Positions 52,401-59,924 of a stretch of DNA of 59,924 nt are shown one piece after another. How positions within the stretch are numbered: position 1 is the stretch's first letter; every line of letters begins with the position of its first letter. The translations under genes were made by a program, and so were the position numbers. Under the pieces are notes generated by a model. That model saw only the letters and a program-made list of their open reading frames with translations, made no database searches and was not told the origin of the DNA. The DNA comes from GWF2-38-10 sp964527595 (GTDB lineage: Bacteria > Babelota > Babeliae > Babelales > RVW-14): NCBI GenBank assembly GCA_964527595.1, contig CAZGPI010000008.1, positions 1 through 59,924 on the forward strand, given 5' to 3'.

Positions 52401-53435
52401 TCAACCCTTCTTTTGACGATTAAATTCACCAACCATCATCTCAAACATTTTCATATCATCACTACTTGTTGCCCACGAAGTCACAAAACGATAATAATTC
52501 TCACCCCATCGATAAAAATGTGCTCCTTTTTGGGCAAGGATATCCGCAATCGTGTCAGGCATATTAACAAATATTTCGTTACCTTGCACGTCATGATTGA
52601 TAGATGCACTGGAAATAGTTGAAAGTATTTCTGCTAGCCGTTTTGCCATTGTATTTGCATGCCGCGCATTGCGTAGCCACAAATCATTTTCCAAATACGC
52701 CAAAAATTGCGCCGCCTGGAACCTGGTCTTTGACATTAATTGGCCAGCTCGCTTGTGTTTATAGTCAAAATCCAGCGCAAGCTTTTGATTAAAAAAAACA
52801 ACCATTTCTGCCATCATGGCACCGTTTTTGGTGGCCCCAAAGCTCAACACATCAATGCCCGATTTCCAGGTCATTTGTGCCGGTGTACAACCAATGGTTA
52901 TTAAGGCATTGGCAAAACGGGCACCATCAATATGGAAAAATAATTCATGTTTTTCTGCGCATGCTTTAATGGCCATAAGTTCATCGAGTGAATAAGCGGT
53001 CCCGCCCTCAGTTAATTGCGTAATGCTAATAGCTGATGGCTTACTGGCATGAGGACGAAGATCTTTGTCGAGCACAATTTTTTGCTCAAGCAACCGGACA
53101 TCAATTTTACTTGCGTCCCCACCAATTGCGTTGAGCTTTGCTCCGGTAAATAATTCAGGCGCCCCACATTCATCGGTGTTAATGTGCGCATGTGAGTGAC
53201 AATAAATAGTTCCATGTGAAGGTGTAATAGCCGAAAGCGCCAAACCATTTGCCGAGGTACCCGTTGACGTCAAAAAAATAGTTACATCGTATTCAAAAAT
53301 TTCAGCCATTTTTGCTTTAAGACGTATCGAATAATCATCGGCTCCATAAGCAGCAGCGTGACCAATATTGGCCGCCTCAATCGCTTTCATAATCTCAGGA
53401 CAAACACCCGCGTAATTATCGCTTTTAAAATTCAC
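52401..53435 (-). CDS. ltaE: Low-specificity L-threonine aldolase
   Basis: 344 residues. PLP enzyme cleaving threonine to glycine and acetaldehyde. SDNYAGVCPEIMKAI start, HINTDECGAPELF, HIDGARFANALITIG and the PLP-Lys in SFGATKNGAMMAEM are diagnostic. It could supply glycine in an organism with few amino-acid pathways (inference). Upstream gene of a two-gene unit with the methyltransferase. Confidence 0.93.
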   Translation of the reverse strand: MNFKSDNYAGVCPEIMKAIEAANIGHAAAYGADDYSIRLKAKMAEIFEYDVTIFLTSTGTSANGLALSAITPSHGTIYCHSHAHINTDECGAPELFTGAKLNAIGGDASKIDVRLLEQKIVLDKDLRPHASKPSAISITQLTEGGTAYSLDELMAIKACAEKHELFFHIDGARFANALITIGCTPAQMTWKSGIDVLSFGATKNGAMMAEMVVFFNQKLALDFDYKHKRAGQLMSKTRFQAAQFLAYLENDLWLRNARHANTMAKRLAEILSTISSASINHDVQGNEIFVNMPDTIADILAQKGAHFYRWGENYYRFVTSWATSSDDMKMFEMMVGEFNRQKKG

Positions 53436-53605
53436 CGGAACTCCTCGTCAAAAAAAAGGCCCACATAAAGCATGTACCATTATAGCAAGAGCGCGAAATA
53501 ATCAAAATCATCTTCTCTAACAAAAGAGTATTGACCTTCTTGGGCAAACCCAAGTATCTTGTTACTCGTATTTTAAATTTAACTCTTGGCGCCCTGGAGG
53601 AAACG

Positions 53606-54544
53606 GTGGACATTGAAAAATTCAAAGACCATGTTAAAGACTTTCTCACCTTCTTGTCGGTCGAAAAAAACGTCGCCCAAAACACCCTGCGCGCATATTC
53701 AGGAGACTTGAAATTACTAACATCTTTTTGGACAACGTTGATAAAAAATGAACCTGATCTTAAACACGAATGCCACCGTGTCATCCACCGCTACGTTGTA
53801 TCGCTTTACTACCAAAAAATTACCAAGACTTCTTTGGCCAGAAAATTCTCGTGCTTACGATCATTCCAACGTTTTTTACACAACCAAGGCATTTCGTTAC
53901 AATTGGACATTAAGTCTCCACGCCTTGATAAAAAACTACCGTCAACCCTTAGCGTTGATGAAATATTTTACCTCTTGGACACTCTCAAGCCAGAACACCT
54001 ACCCTCAAAGTCACCTTATCGTGATAAATCAATTTTTGAGCTCCTTTATGCTACCGGAGTTCGCTGCTCTGAACTGGTTGGAATAAAGCTCTCAGACATA
54101 GATTTTAACGAAAAAGTTATCAGGATTTTTGGTAAAGGACGAAGAGAGCGAATCGTACTATTTGGCAATAAAGCTAAAGCCAGCATCACCAATTATCTCG
54201 AACGCGAACGTACCGGCATCGCCAAACATGATAAAATTGTTAATCTTTTTCTTAATCAGGCCGGTGGACCCTTGACGGTTCGTTCAGTTCAACGTATCTT
54301 TGAGATGTATCGGAGGTTTTTAAAAGTTCAACGTAAATTGACTCCACACAAAATCAGGCATTCTTTCGCCACACATTTGCTCAATGAAGGAACTGATTTG
54401 CGCATTATCCAAGAACTTTTGGGGCACAAAACCATTGCTACAACTGAAATTTATACACACATATCAAGCCAACATTTGGCCCGCATGTGTGACGAGAAGC
54501 ATCCGTTAAACAAATTTAAAATCGATTTGATTGAGGAAACATGA
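53606..54544 (+). CDS. XerC/XerD-type tyrosine recombinase
   Basis: 312 residues from GTG 53606 (CTGGAGG five bases upstream). N-terminal SAM-like core-binding domain (FLTFLSVEKNVAQNTLRAYS). The catalytic set is complete: Arg in ATGVRCSEL, Lys in GKGRRERIV, HxxR in HKIRHSFATHLL, His in LGHKTIATTEIYTH, and the Tyr nucleophile in the same block. Length and standalone position fit chromosome dimer resolution rather than a phage integrase. ATGA overlap with the next gene couples them. Confidence 0.92.
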   Translation: MDIEKFKDHVKDFLTFLSVEKNVAQNTLRAYSGDLKLLTSFWTTLIKNEPDLKHECHRVIHRYVVSLYYQKITKTSLARKFSCLRSFQRFLHNQGISLQLDIKSPRLDKKLPSTLSVDEIFYLLDTLKPEHLPSKSPYRDKSIFELLYATGVRCSELVGIKLSDIDFNEKVIRIFGKGRRERIVLFGNKAKASITNYLERERTGIAKHDKIVNLFLNQAGGPLTVRSVQRIFEMYRRFLKVQRKLTPHKIRHSFATHLLNEGTDLRIIQELLGHKTIATTEIYTHISSQHLARMCDEKHPLNKFKIDLIEET

Positions 54545-55458
54545 AAGATAGTACACAACAAACTATACTCACGCCGCCGATATGCAAACAATACCAGCTC
54601 CTTGATACTGGTAATGGCATGAAGGTTGAACGTTTTGGCAACAACACCATAATTCGTCCTGATAGTAACTGCGTCTGGTACCCACAATCAGAAAACGAAA
54701 CAACATGGACCCACATCGACGCTCAGCTTGTAAAAGAAGCGGACGGTAAACAACAATGGACAAAACGCAGAAGCTTTAAAGAACCCTGGACCTTCACTTT
54801 TGATTATGGTGTCAAAGAAGGATTGTGCGACAATAAAATTGTTTTCGCGCTTAAACTTTCCCCATCGAGCAAAAACATCGGCATTTTCCCAGAGCAAGCC
54901 TCAAATTGGGAATGGATGATGAAAAAGATTTGCTCAACCGATACCCCACCAAACGTACTTAACCTGTTTGGATATACTGGTGGCGCAACCATGTGTGCAG
55001 CGGCAGCTGGTGCATCAGTATGCCATGTCGATTCATCACAACCAGCCGTTACCTGGGCTCGTAAAAACAAAGAATTAAGTAATCTCTCACAAACACCAAT
55101 CCGCTTTATCGTTGATGATTGCGCAACGTTTGTTGCCCGTGAAATTAAACGCGGAGTCAAATATGACGCACTTATTCTTGATCCACCAGCATTTGGCCGT
55201 GATCAAAAGGGTAAGACGTTTGAATTTGAAAAACAAATTCTTAACCTTCTCGGGTTATGTAAACGAGTACTCGTGCAAGATCCATTATTTGTAATCTTTA
55301 ATGGTTATAGCATGGGCTTCAGCCCAACCGTTCTTAAAAATCTTTTGGATGGTTATTTCCCAAGCAAAAACATTGAATTTGGCGAATTGCATCTTCAAGA
55401 AATAAGTGGCAAGCGCAGCATGCCTTGCAGCTTATTTGCTCGCTTTAGCCGAGACTAA
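54541..55458 (+). CDS. RlmI/RlmK-like rRNA methyltransferase
   Basis: 305 residues, 4-bp overlap with the xer gene. SAM-binding LNLFGYTGGATMCAAAAGAS, then VDSSQPAVTWARKN and the catalytic-loop LILDPPAFGRDQKG are the marks of the RlmI/K and related m5C/m7G rRNA methyltransferases. The N-terminal part (QYQLLDTGNGMKVERFGNN) lacks a clear PUA domain. Target base unknown. Palindromic terminator follows. Confidence 0.85.
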   Translation: MKDSTQQTILTPPICKQYQLLDTGNGMKVERFGNNTIIRPDSNCVWYPQSENETTWTHIDAQLVKEADGKQQWTKRRSFKEPWTFTFDYGVKEGLCDNKIVFALKLSPSSKNIGIFPEQASNWEWMMKKICSTDTPPNVLNLFGYTGGATMCAAAAGASVCHVDSSQPAVTWARKNKELSNLSQTPIRFIVDDCATFVAREIKRGVKYDALILDPPAFGRDQKGKTFEFEKQILNLLGLCKRVLVQDPLFVIFNGYSMGFSPTVLKNLLDGYFPSKNIEFGELHLQEISGKRSMPCSLFARFSRD

Positions 55459-55485
55459 TCCTCAATTTAGCTATTGATAAGTATT

Positions 55486-55515
55486 AAAAAGAGCCGCATT
55501 AATGCGGCTCTTTTT
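55486..55515 (+). terminator. Terminator of the xer-methyltransferase unit
   Basis: Perfect 15-nt arms AAAAAGAGCCGCATT / AATGCGGCTCTTTTT, meeting at the centre and followed by further T residues, 28 bp past the stop. Confidence 0.85.
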
Positions 55516-55611
55516 TTTGCCCTTTTTTCCACCAGAGCTCTAACTCAGGCTTGGTTCAAAATCAACCAATGGATCAATTTGTTCTGTATTGTCCTACCTA
55601 ATTGTTACCGC

Positions 55612-55710
55612 CGTTCGTGGTGAGCGTAGTCGAATCCACTGCCCGCAGGGCACGGCACGTACCCATTCGACTGCGCCCTAAAAAGGGCTTCGCTCAGGGC
55701 GAACGAATTT
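55612..55710. repeat. CGTTCG...CGAACG inverted repeat
   Basis: CGTTCGTGGTGAGCGTAG and TTCGCTCAGGGCGAACG are inverted relatives enclosing a GCCCGCAGGGCACGG motif and CATTCGACTGCGCCC. The right part recurs in the second leader copy at 56599..56690. Confidence 0.6.
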
Positions 55711-55985
55711 TACCGACATTCTTTCTTATCAACACTTCGGACAGTTGTGAATCACGCTCAGGGTGACAAAAAGAGCTTTGCAAATACACGCTAATAATCA
55801 CTTCGGACAATTATGGCTCGGTGGCCTGGTTGACGAATAAAATACACCCAGCAAATCAACGTAGGGCCTTTGCACAAAAACTGGATTTGCTTAGACTTAT
55901 ATACATGAGGTTATATCGCAATATCATTTTTTTAGGAAAATTTATGAAAAAATCATTACGTCTATTACTCACCCTTTCGCTGGGC
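55656..55985 (+). repeat. Duplicated upstream region plus signal-peptide start, copy 1
   Basis: Nearly the same sequence as 56599..56965. It includes the AATCACTTCGGACAATTATG block, CTTAGACTTATATACATGAGG, and the first 14 codons of the exported protein. The two copies drive different proteins. Copy 1 lacks the 36-nt module A insert. Confidence 0.85.
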
Positions 55986-56570
55986 CTTTGGATTCAAACC
56001 AAAAGCGCTTTACCTGTTGATAATCGATCAATTACTGAAGCAAAAATCGGTAGCTCTAATGGTGCAAATGCACTTATACCAACACTAGACGATACCATTT
56101 ATGACATCCTATACTCAGCTGCATGTGCCGGCGATTATATAACCGTCAAAAAAATACTCGAAACTCCTGGGGTTAATAAATTTTTACTATTAACAAGAAC
56201 CCATAATGAGATGCATAGCCCTCTAGGGATAGCTATAATATTTAGCGACGACGAAAAAAACTTTGAAACAATAAGAACCATGCTTGAAACTTCGGGTATA
56301 AACAAAGAGGAAGTTGTAAAGTCAAAAAATAACGATGGCCTTTCTGCACCAACCATAGCTATAATGTTTAATCACCCAAAAACCCTCAAAATGCTGCTTG
56401 AAACTCCTGGCTTAGAATTCAGTTATTGTATAAAAAAAAGAATACTATATTGGGTAGTAAAGACATTAAGTTTTTTAGAACCCATTTTAAAAAAAATCAT
56501 ACCAGAAAAGCATGCATGCACAGCAGTGCTTTGGCTCTATGGTTATAAGAAACCAGGTACTAATAAATAA
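55944..56570 (+). CDS. Exported ankyrin-like protein
   Basis: 208 residues from ATG 55944 (TTAGGAAAATTT upstream). Signal peptide MKKSLRLLLTLSLGLWIQTK. Repeats of the type LYSAACAGDYITVKKILETP, LGIAIIFSD...TIRTMLETSGIN and PTIAIMFNHPKTLKMLLETP have ankyrin spacing with weak consensus. Ankyrin proteins in host-associated bacteria often contact host proteins. The C-terminus (KIIPEKHACTAVLWLYGYKK) is not ankyrin. Its promoter and signal start are shared with the unrelated downstream gene. Confidence 0.65.
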   Translation: MKKSLRLLLTLSLGLWIQTKSALPVDNRSITEAKIGSSNGANALIPTLDDTIYDILYSAACAGDYITVKKILETPGVNKFLLLTRTHNEMHSPLGIAIIFSDDEKNFETIRTMLETSGINKEEVVKSKNNDGLSAPTIAIMFNHPKTLKMLLETPGLEFSYCIKKRILYWVVKTLSFLEPILKKIIPEKHACTAVLWLYGYKKPGTNK

Positions 56571-56598
56571 AAATAAAATTGTTACGAACTGGATTATT

Positions 56599-56965
56599 CA
56601 CGTGCCCATTCGACTGCGCCCTAAAAAGGGCTTCGCTCCCAGCCGTCGCCCTATCGTGGCTATGGCGGGCAGGCAGGGCGAACGAATTTTACCGACATTC
56701 TGTCTTATCAACACTTCTGACAGTTGTGAATCACGTTCAGGGTGACAAAAAGAGCTTTGCAAATACACGCTAATAATCACTTCGGACAATTATGGCTCGG
56801 TGGCCGGGCTGACAAATAAAATACACCTAGCACCTTAACATGGGGCGTTTGCTCAATAATTTTATTTGCTTAGACTTGTATACATGAGGTTATATCACAA
56901 GATCGTGTTTTTAGGAGGATTTATGAAAAAGTCATTACGTCTATTACTCACACTTTTGTTGGGCA
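56599..56965 (+). repeat. Duplicated upstream region plus signal-peptide start, copy 2
   Basis: Copy of 55656..55985. From the CACGT start to the ATG it is 324 bp against 288 bp in copy 1. The 36-bp difference equals one module A insert at 56639..56674 (CCAGCCGTCGCCC...GCAGGC). Confidence 0.85.
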
Positions 56966-57765
56966 TTGGCCTTGCAGGGCAAAACGTTTCACACGTGTAC
57001 GCCATGGAACAAATAGTTGAATGCGAGGTTGAACTCAAGATCGTAGCCGCTCGCATTAAAGAAGCTGAAAAAAAGAGCGGAGTCGTGGACCAAGCTCGCA
57101 TGGCCATATTATCAAAGATTATTACCAAAAGCTTAAGTACCCTGACTCTTTCTATAAGCGAAAATGCCATTGCATGTAAATTTATAGCCGCAATTGACGA
57201 ATACTCCCAGCCAATCCAATCAACGTCTGGATTATCAAAGTCTGGATTAATTAACAACATAGTCACCAGTTATAACGATCTTCCAGAAAAAATAAAAACC
57301 CACCTTAATGAGAACATGAACCTTTCTGGTTTGATGGTTGTTCTTGTGGAAATCGAAACTGTGGAAATCGAAACTAATTTTACGCCTACTACGAAAGAAG
57401 GCCTGCTCGCAAAAGCAGCGGAATTAATGACAAAATCTTTACACATTATAGAAACGCTCGAATCAACGATACTATCAGCCAATGAAAAACGCTATTCTAC
57501 TTTCGAGAAAGAAACATACATTGCCTCAATATCCCACCTAGGCTATGCTATAAGAAAACATTTTGATGCTCATAAACCATTGGTTGATTATTCTAACCGC
57601 TGTCTTTTTTCTAGACTATTTTTGGTTTCTAATAAGGATCTCTGTTCTATGCTCAAGATTTTTAATGAAGCTAACCGCGAGATTGCAGATGCTATGAACC
57701 AGGTTGCCGATGCAGTGGCCGTGCTAAATAAAGCCGATGAAGCTTTTTTAGCTAGCATCAAATAA
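56923..57765 (+). CDS. Exported helical protein, unknown function
   Basis: 280 residues from ATG 56923 (AGGAGG upstream). Signal peptide MKKSLRLLLTLLLGIGLAGQ, cleavage near VYA-M. The mature part is almost all helical with no proline-rich linker. A VEIETVEIET duplication lies in the middle and a QVADAVAVLNKADEAFLAS helix at the end. No family recognised; coiled-coil or helical-bundle secreted protein. Shares promoter, leader and signal start with the ankyrin-like gene, but not the mature protein. Confidence 0.6.
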   Translation: MKKSLRLLLTLLLGIGLAGQNVSHVYAMEQIVECEVELKIVAARIKEAEKKSGVVDQARMAILSKIITKSLSTLTLSISENAIACKFIAAIDEYSQPIQSTSGLSKSGLINNIVTSYNDLPEKIKTHLNENMNLSGLMVVLVEIETVEIETNFTPTTKEGLLAKAAELMTKSLHIIETLESTILSANEKRYSTFEKETYIASISHLGYAIRKHFDAHKPLVDYSNRCLFSRLFLVSNKDLCSMLKIFNEANREIADAMNQVADAVAVLNKADEAFLASIK

Positions 57766-57832
57766 TACAGGCATCTACTCAACGGCTATCAATCTACACT
57801 TAGTCACAAAGAAAACATAAAGCGCCTTTATC

Positions 57833-57862
57833 TACGGGCCAGGACTTAACTCCTGGCCCGTA
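57833..57862 (+). terminator. Terminator of the helical exported protein
   Basis: Perfect 12-bp stem TACGGGCCAGGA / TCCTGGCCCGTA with a 6-nt loop. Confidence 0.75.
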
Positions 57863-57989
57863 CTCTTTGTATCAACAATACGCCAAAAACTGCGATATCT
57901 TGCTCAAATTTTTGAACCAATAATATAAAACCGTACCCCTATCAAAAAATCATCGACATTTCATTAAACGTTATGAAACACTTCTCACC

Positions 57990-58532
57990 ATGAGCAAAGC
58001 TTTCAAAACGCTTATGAAAGGTCAAATTATGGTGATATCGAAAAAACCAATTTTTGTTATCCAAAAACACTCAGCTAGCCATCTTCACTACGATTTTCGC
58101 CTAGAAATTGATGGCGTTCTAAAATCATGGGCAATACCAAAAGGCCCCTCAACAAATCCAACAAAAAAACACTTAGCTATTTTGGTCGATGACCATGCAC
58201 TTGAATACGCAAATTTTGAAGGCATTATCGAATCACCAAATTATGGTGCCGGAACCGTTATGATTTGGGACACCGGCACTTATCGCAACCTAAAAACTAA
58301 AAACGGACATGAAATATCTATGGATCAATGCCTCAAAAATGGTCGGGTTGAAATCTGGTTGGAAGGCAAAAAATTGCAAGGCGGCTATGCACTTATTCGC
58401 ACCAAACTTCAAACAGGTGAGGGTTGGTTATTTTTTAAAATGAACGATGAATACGCCGACCGACGGCGCAATATTCTTAAAAATGACAAATCGGTACTTA
58501 GTGGAAAAACGATTGAAGAAATAAAAGAATAA
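57990..58532 (+). CDS. LigD-type 3'-phosphoesterase (stand-alone)
   Basis: Up to 180 residues; ATG 58029 (AAAGGT upstream) would give 167 and is equally plausible. IFVIQKHSASHLHYDFRLEI is the conserved PE active-site start (with His and Asp metal ligands), then VLKSWAIPKGPS and the later EGIIESPNYGAGTVMIWDTG block. In LigD this domain trims 3' ends during non-homologous end joining. Here it is separate from the polymerase, which follows 11 bp later; no ligase domain or Ku is in the window. Confidence 0.9.
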   Translation: MSKAFKTLMKGQIMVISKKPIFVIQKHSASHLHYDFRLEIDGVLKSWAIPKGPSTNPTKKHLAILVDDHALEYANFEGIIESPNYGAGTVMIWDTGTYRNLKTKNGHEISMDQCLKNGRVEIWLEGKKLQGGYALIRTKLQTGEGWLFFKMNDEYADRRRNILKNDKSVLSGKTIEEIKE

Positions 58533-58543
58533 GGAATATCATC

Positions 58544-59446
58544 ATGGAAGCCATGAACGTCGAACTTACCAACCAAGAAAAAATTTTATTTCCCCAAGAT
58601 AATATCACCAAAGGCGACCTCATAAACTATTACAAAATGATTGCGCCGACCATGCTTCCACACATAAAAGACCGACCTGTAACCATGCACCGCTTTCCTA
58701 ATGGCATCGGCAAAAATGGTAATTATGCCGAAGGTTTTTATCAAAAAGATATCGGTGATTATTTCCCCGATTGGGTTAAACGGGTTGAGGTACAAAAACA
58801 AGAAGGTGGCCATAATACTTATGTTATTTGTAACGACGCCGCCACATTGGTATATCTAGCCAACCAAGCCTGCATAACACCCCATATATGGTTATCACGC
58901 ATACCAAAACTTGATTACCCTGACAAAATGATTTTCGATCTCGATCCGGGCAAAAATGATTTTACACTCGTTAAACAAACGGCACTCACGCTCAGAGAAT
59001 TACTCGAAACGCTTGGCCTAAATTCTTTTGCCATGACCACCGGATCTCGTGGCATGCATGTCATCGTCGCCTTAAATCGCCATCACCAATTTGATGAAGT
59101 ACGATTATGCGCACGCGCTATTGCCAACCATCTAGTTACCTTAGAAGGCGGAAAAAAATTAACCACCGAAATTCGCCTTGATAAACGCAACGACCGTATG
59201 TTTATCGATACAACGCGTAATGCATTTGCGCAAACCACCGTTGCCCCTTATGGCGTCCGCGCACTTGCTGGAGCTCCGGTCGCCACACCGGTAACATGGG
59301 AAGAAGTTGAGAAGGCTACGCTCACCGCTCAACAATTTACAATAAAAAACATTGAAAAACGATTGGATATAATTGGCGATCCGCTGGCAGATTTTGGAAA
59401 ATCAGCCAACTCGTTAAGCAAGGTTATAAAGATGTTTTCTTCTTAA
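58544..59446 (+). CDS. LigD-type primase-polymerase (stand-alone)
   Basis: 300 residues, ATG 58544 with AAGGAA upstream. It covers the archaeo-eukaryotic primase fold of LigD: NQEKILFPQDNITKGDLINY start, RPVTMHRFPNGI, FYQKDIGDYFPDW, catalytic MIFDLDPG, TTGSRGMHVIVAL, and DKRNDRMFIDTTRN. It fills gaps with NTPs or dNTPs at double-strand breaks. Forms an operon with the phosphoesterase. Its last 23 bp overlap the convergent doc gene. Confidence 0.92.
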   Translation: MEAMNVELTNQEKILFPQDNITKGDLINYYKMIAPTMLPHIKDRPVTMHRFPNGIGKNGNYAEGFYQKDIGDYFPDWVKRVEVQKQEGGHNTYVICNDAATLVYLANQACITPHIWLSRIPKLDYPDKMIFDLDPGKNDFTLVKQTALTLRELLETLGLNSFAMTTGSRGMHVIVALNRHHQFDEVRLCARAIANHLVTLEGGKKLTTEIRLDKRNDRMFIDTTRNAFAQTTVAPYGVRALAGAPVATPVTWEEVEKATLTAQQFTIKNIEKRLDIIGDPLADFGKSANSLSKVIKMFSS

Positions 59447-59825
59447 CAATGACAGCATTTTTAAAAATATGAGCCAATTTTTCTTTGGACAGCTTTGACG
59501 TAGCAATGTCGATGGTTATTTGATAAAGATCTTTTTGTGAAAAATTAACCATGTACCCATTTATTTCTAAAAAACTCAAGGCAACCACGATACCCGTCCG
59601 CTTATTACCATCAATAAATGGGTGGTTCTTAATGATATGGTAAGCGTATACCGAAGCCATTATAAAAATATCTTCATGCAAAAATCTTCCAGCAAAAACA
59701 CTTTGTGGTTGAGCTAGAGCCGAATCTAAAAGTTCTTGGCTACGCACACCAAAAGAACCACCAAATTCAGAAATCAAAACATCATGAAAATTAAGAACCT
59801 CATCAATGGTCAAAAAATAGAACAT
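59424..59825 (-). CDS. doc: Doc (death-on-curing) toxin, Fic fold
   Basis: 133 residues from ATG 59825 (TTG 59828 is the alternative). MFYFLTIDEVLNFHDVLISE start and the Doc-type Fic loop HPFIDGNKRTGIVVALSFLE with Lys in place of the Gly of AMPylating Fic proteins. Doc enzymes phosphorylate EF-Tu and stop translation. The partial ORF immediately upstream on the same strand is the obvious antitoxin candidate. Confidence 0.88.
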   Translation of the reverse strand: MFYFLTIDEVLNFHDVLISEFGGSFGVRSQELLDSALAQPQSVFAGRFLHEDIFIMASVYAYHIIKNHPFIDGNKRTGIVVALSFLEINGYMVNFSQKDLYQITIDIATSKLSKEKLAHIFKNAVIVKKKTSL

Positions 59826-59836
59826 CAACGTTCCTA

Positions 59837-59923
59837 CTAATTTTTAGATAACTTTTTTAAAGCCGGCCTATATTTCTTAAGATTTTTTTCAAAAACACGC
59901 TGTATTTTAGGGTTCTTAGAAAC
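59837..59923 (-). CDS. Partial ORF upstream of doc, candidate antitoxin
   Basis: Cut by the window edge; 28 C-terminal residues are visible, Lys-rich (KNPKIQRVFEKNLKKYRPAL then KKLSKN). The gap to doc is about 11 bp, typical for an antitoxin-toxin pair. The antitoxin family cannot be told from this tail. Confidence 0.4.
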   Translation of the reverse strand, partial: VSKNPKIQRVFEKNLKKYRPALKKLSKN

Positions 59924-59924
59924 A

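Noticed and set aside
53606..54544. Tyrosine recombinase as an integrase of a mobile island
   Set aside because: XerC/D length and motifs, coupled to a housekeeping methyltransferase, with no att-like repeat or tRNA next to it.

Overview
The window reads as a chromosomal segment of a Gram-negative, probably host-dependent bacterium. Seen directly: at least three paralogous exported beta-barrel-type proteins ending in Phe, peptidoglycan genes (murF, uppP), a type II fatty-acid cluster, and many short Sec-type signal peptides. There are also three Fic/Doc proteins, an ankyrin-like exported protein, a eukaryote-like cytidylyltransferase and many dispersed palindromic repeats. The mix resembles Candidatus Dependentiae (TM6) or a similar protist-associated lineage. 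That is an inference from gene content; no rRNA or tRNA gene was recognised to confirm it.

Layout. 1-13 kb: a Fic protein, an outer-membrane protein, endonuclease III, MurF, GAPDH, HflX, a DJ-1/PfpI protein, a membrane-anchored acetyltransferase and an acyl-CoA carboxylase subunit, mostly on the minus strand and separated by repeat-filled gaps. 13-20 kb: a TPR protein, two tandem exported paralogues, TrpS, a heparinase-like protein, a small HExxH protein and an RHH/RelE-type pair. 20-28 kb: a repeat island, two more barrel proteins and a 1,051-residue exported repeat protein. 28-31 kb: an AAA ATPase next to an AbiEi/AbiEii pair. 31-39 kb: UppP, an exported lysine-rich repeat protein, and a minus-strand cluster TPR-gltX-fabD-fabG-acpP-fabF. 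39-48 kb: plsX-rpmF facing tsf-pyrH-frr, a cation exchanger and dnaE. 48-55 kb: a GIY-YIG element, a cytidylyltransferase, a second gltX, a second Fic, a methyltransferase, threonine aldolase, a Xer-type recombinase and an RlmI-like methyltransferase. 55-60 kb: two exported proteins sharing a duplicated upstream region, stand-alone LigD phosphoesterase and polymerase proteins, and a Doc toxin.

Repeat system. Family R is a 32-nt palindrome, often in inverted pairs. Family C has 25-53-nt inverted arms and an internal GCTAGC motif. Family D is a long stem-loop. Family B is a short CCGTTCCCTCC-like motif. Module A (30-36 nt) is found inserted inside R, B, C and D copies at what look like fixed sites, and in one duplicated locus its insertion accounts exactly for a 36-nt length difference. 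Repeats of these families sit in frame inside uppP and fabG and apparently in the N-terminus of the endonuclease III gene. One GIY-YIG endonuclease gene is bounded by perfect 32-nt inverted R copies, and an internally deleted relative lies at the window start. I consider this nested repeat system, with a GIY-YIG nuclease as its candidate driver, the most interesting content of the window.

Limits. All calls come from reading the sequence and remembered family motifs. No alignments or searches were run, and start codons were chosen by ribosome-binding sites and family length.
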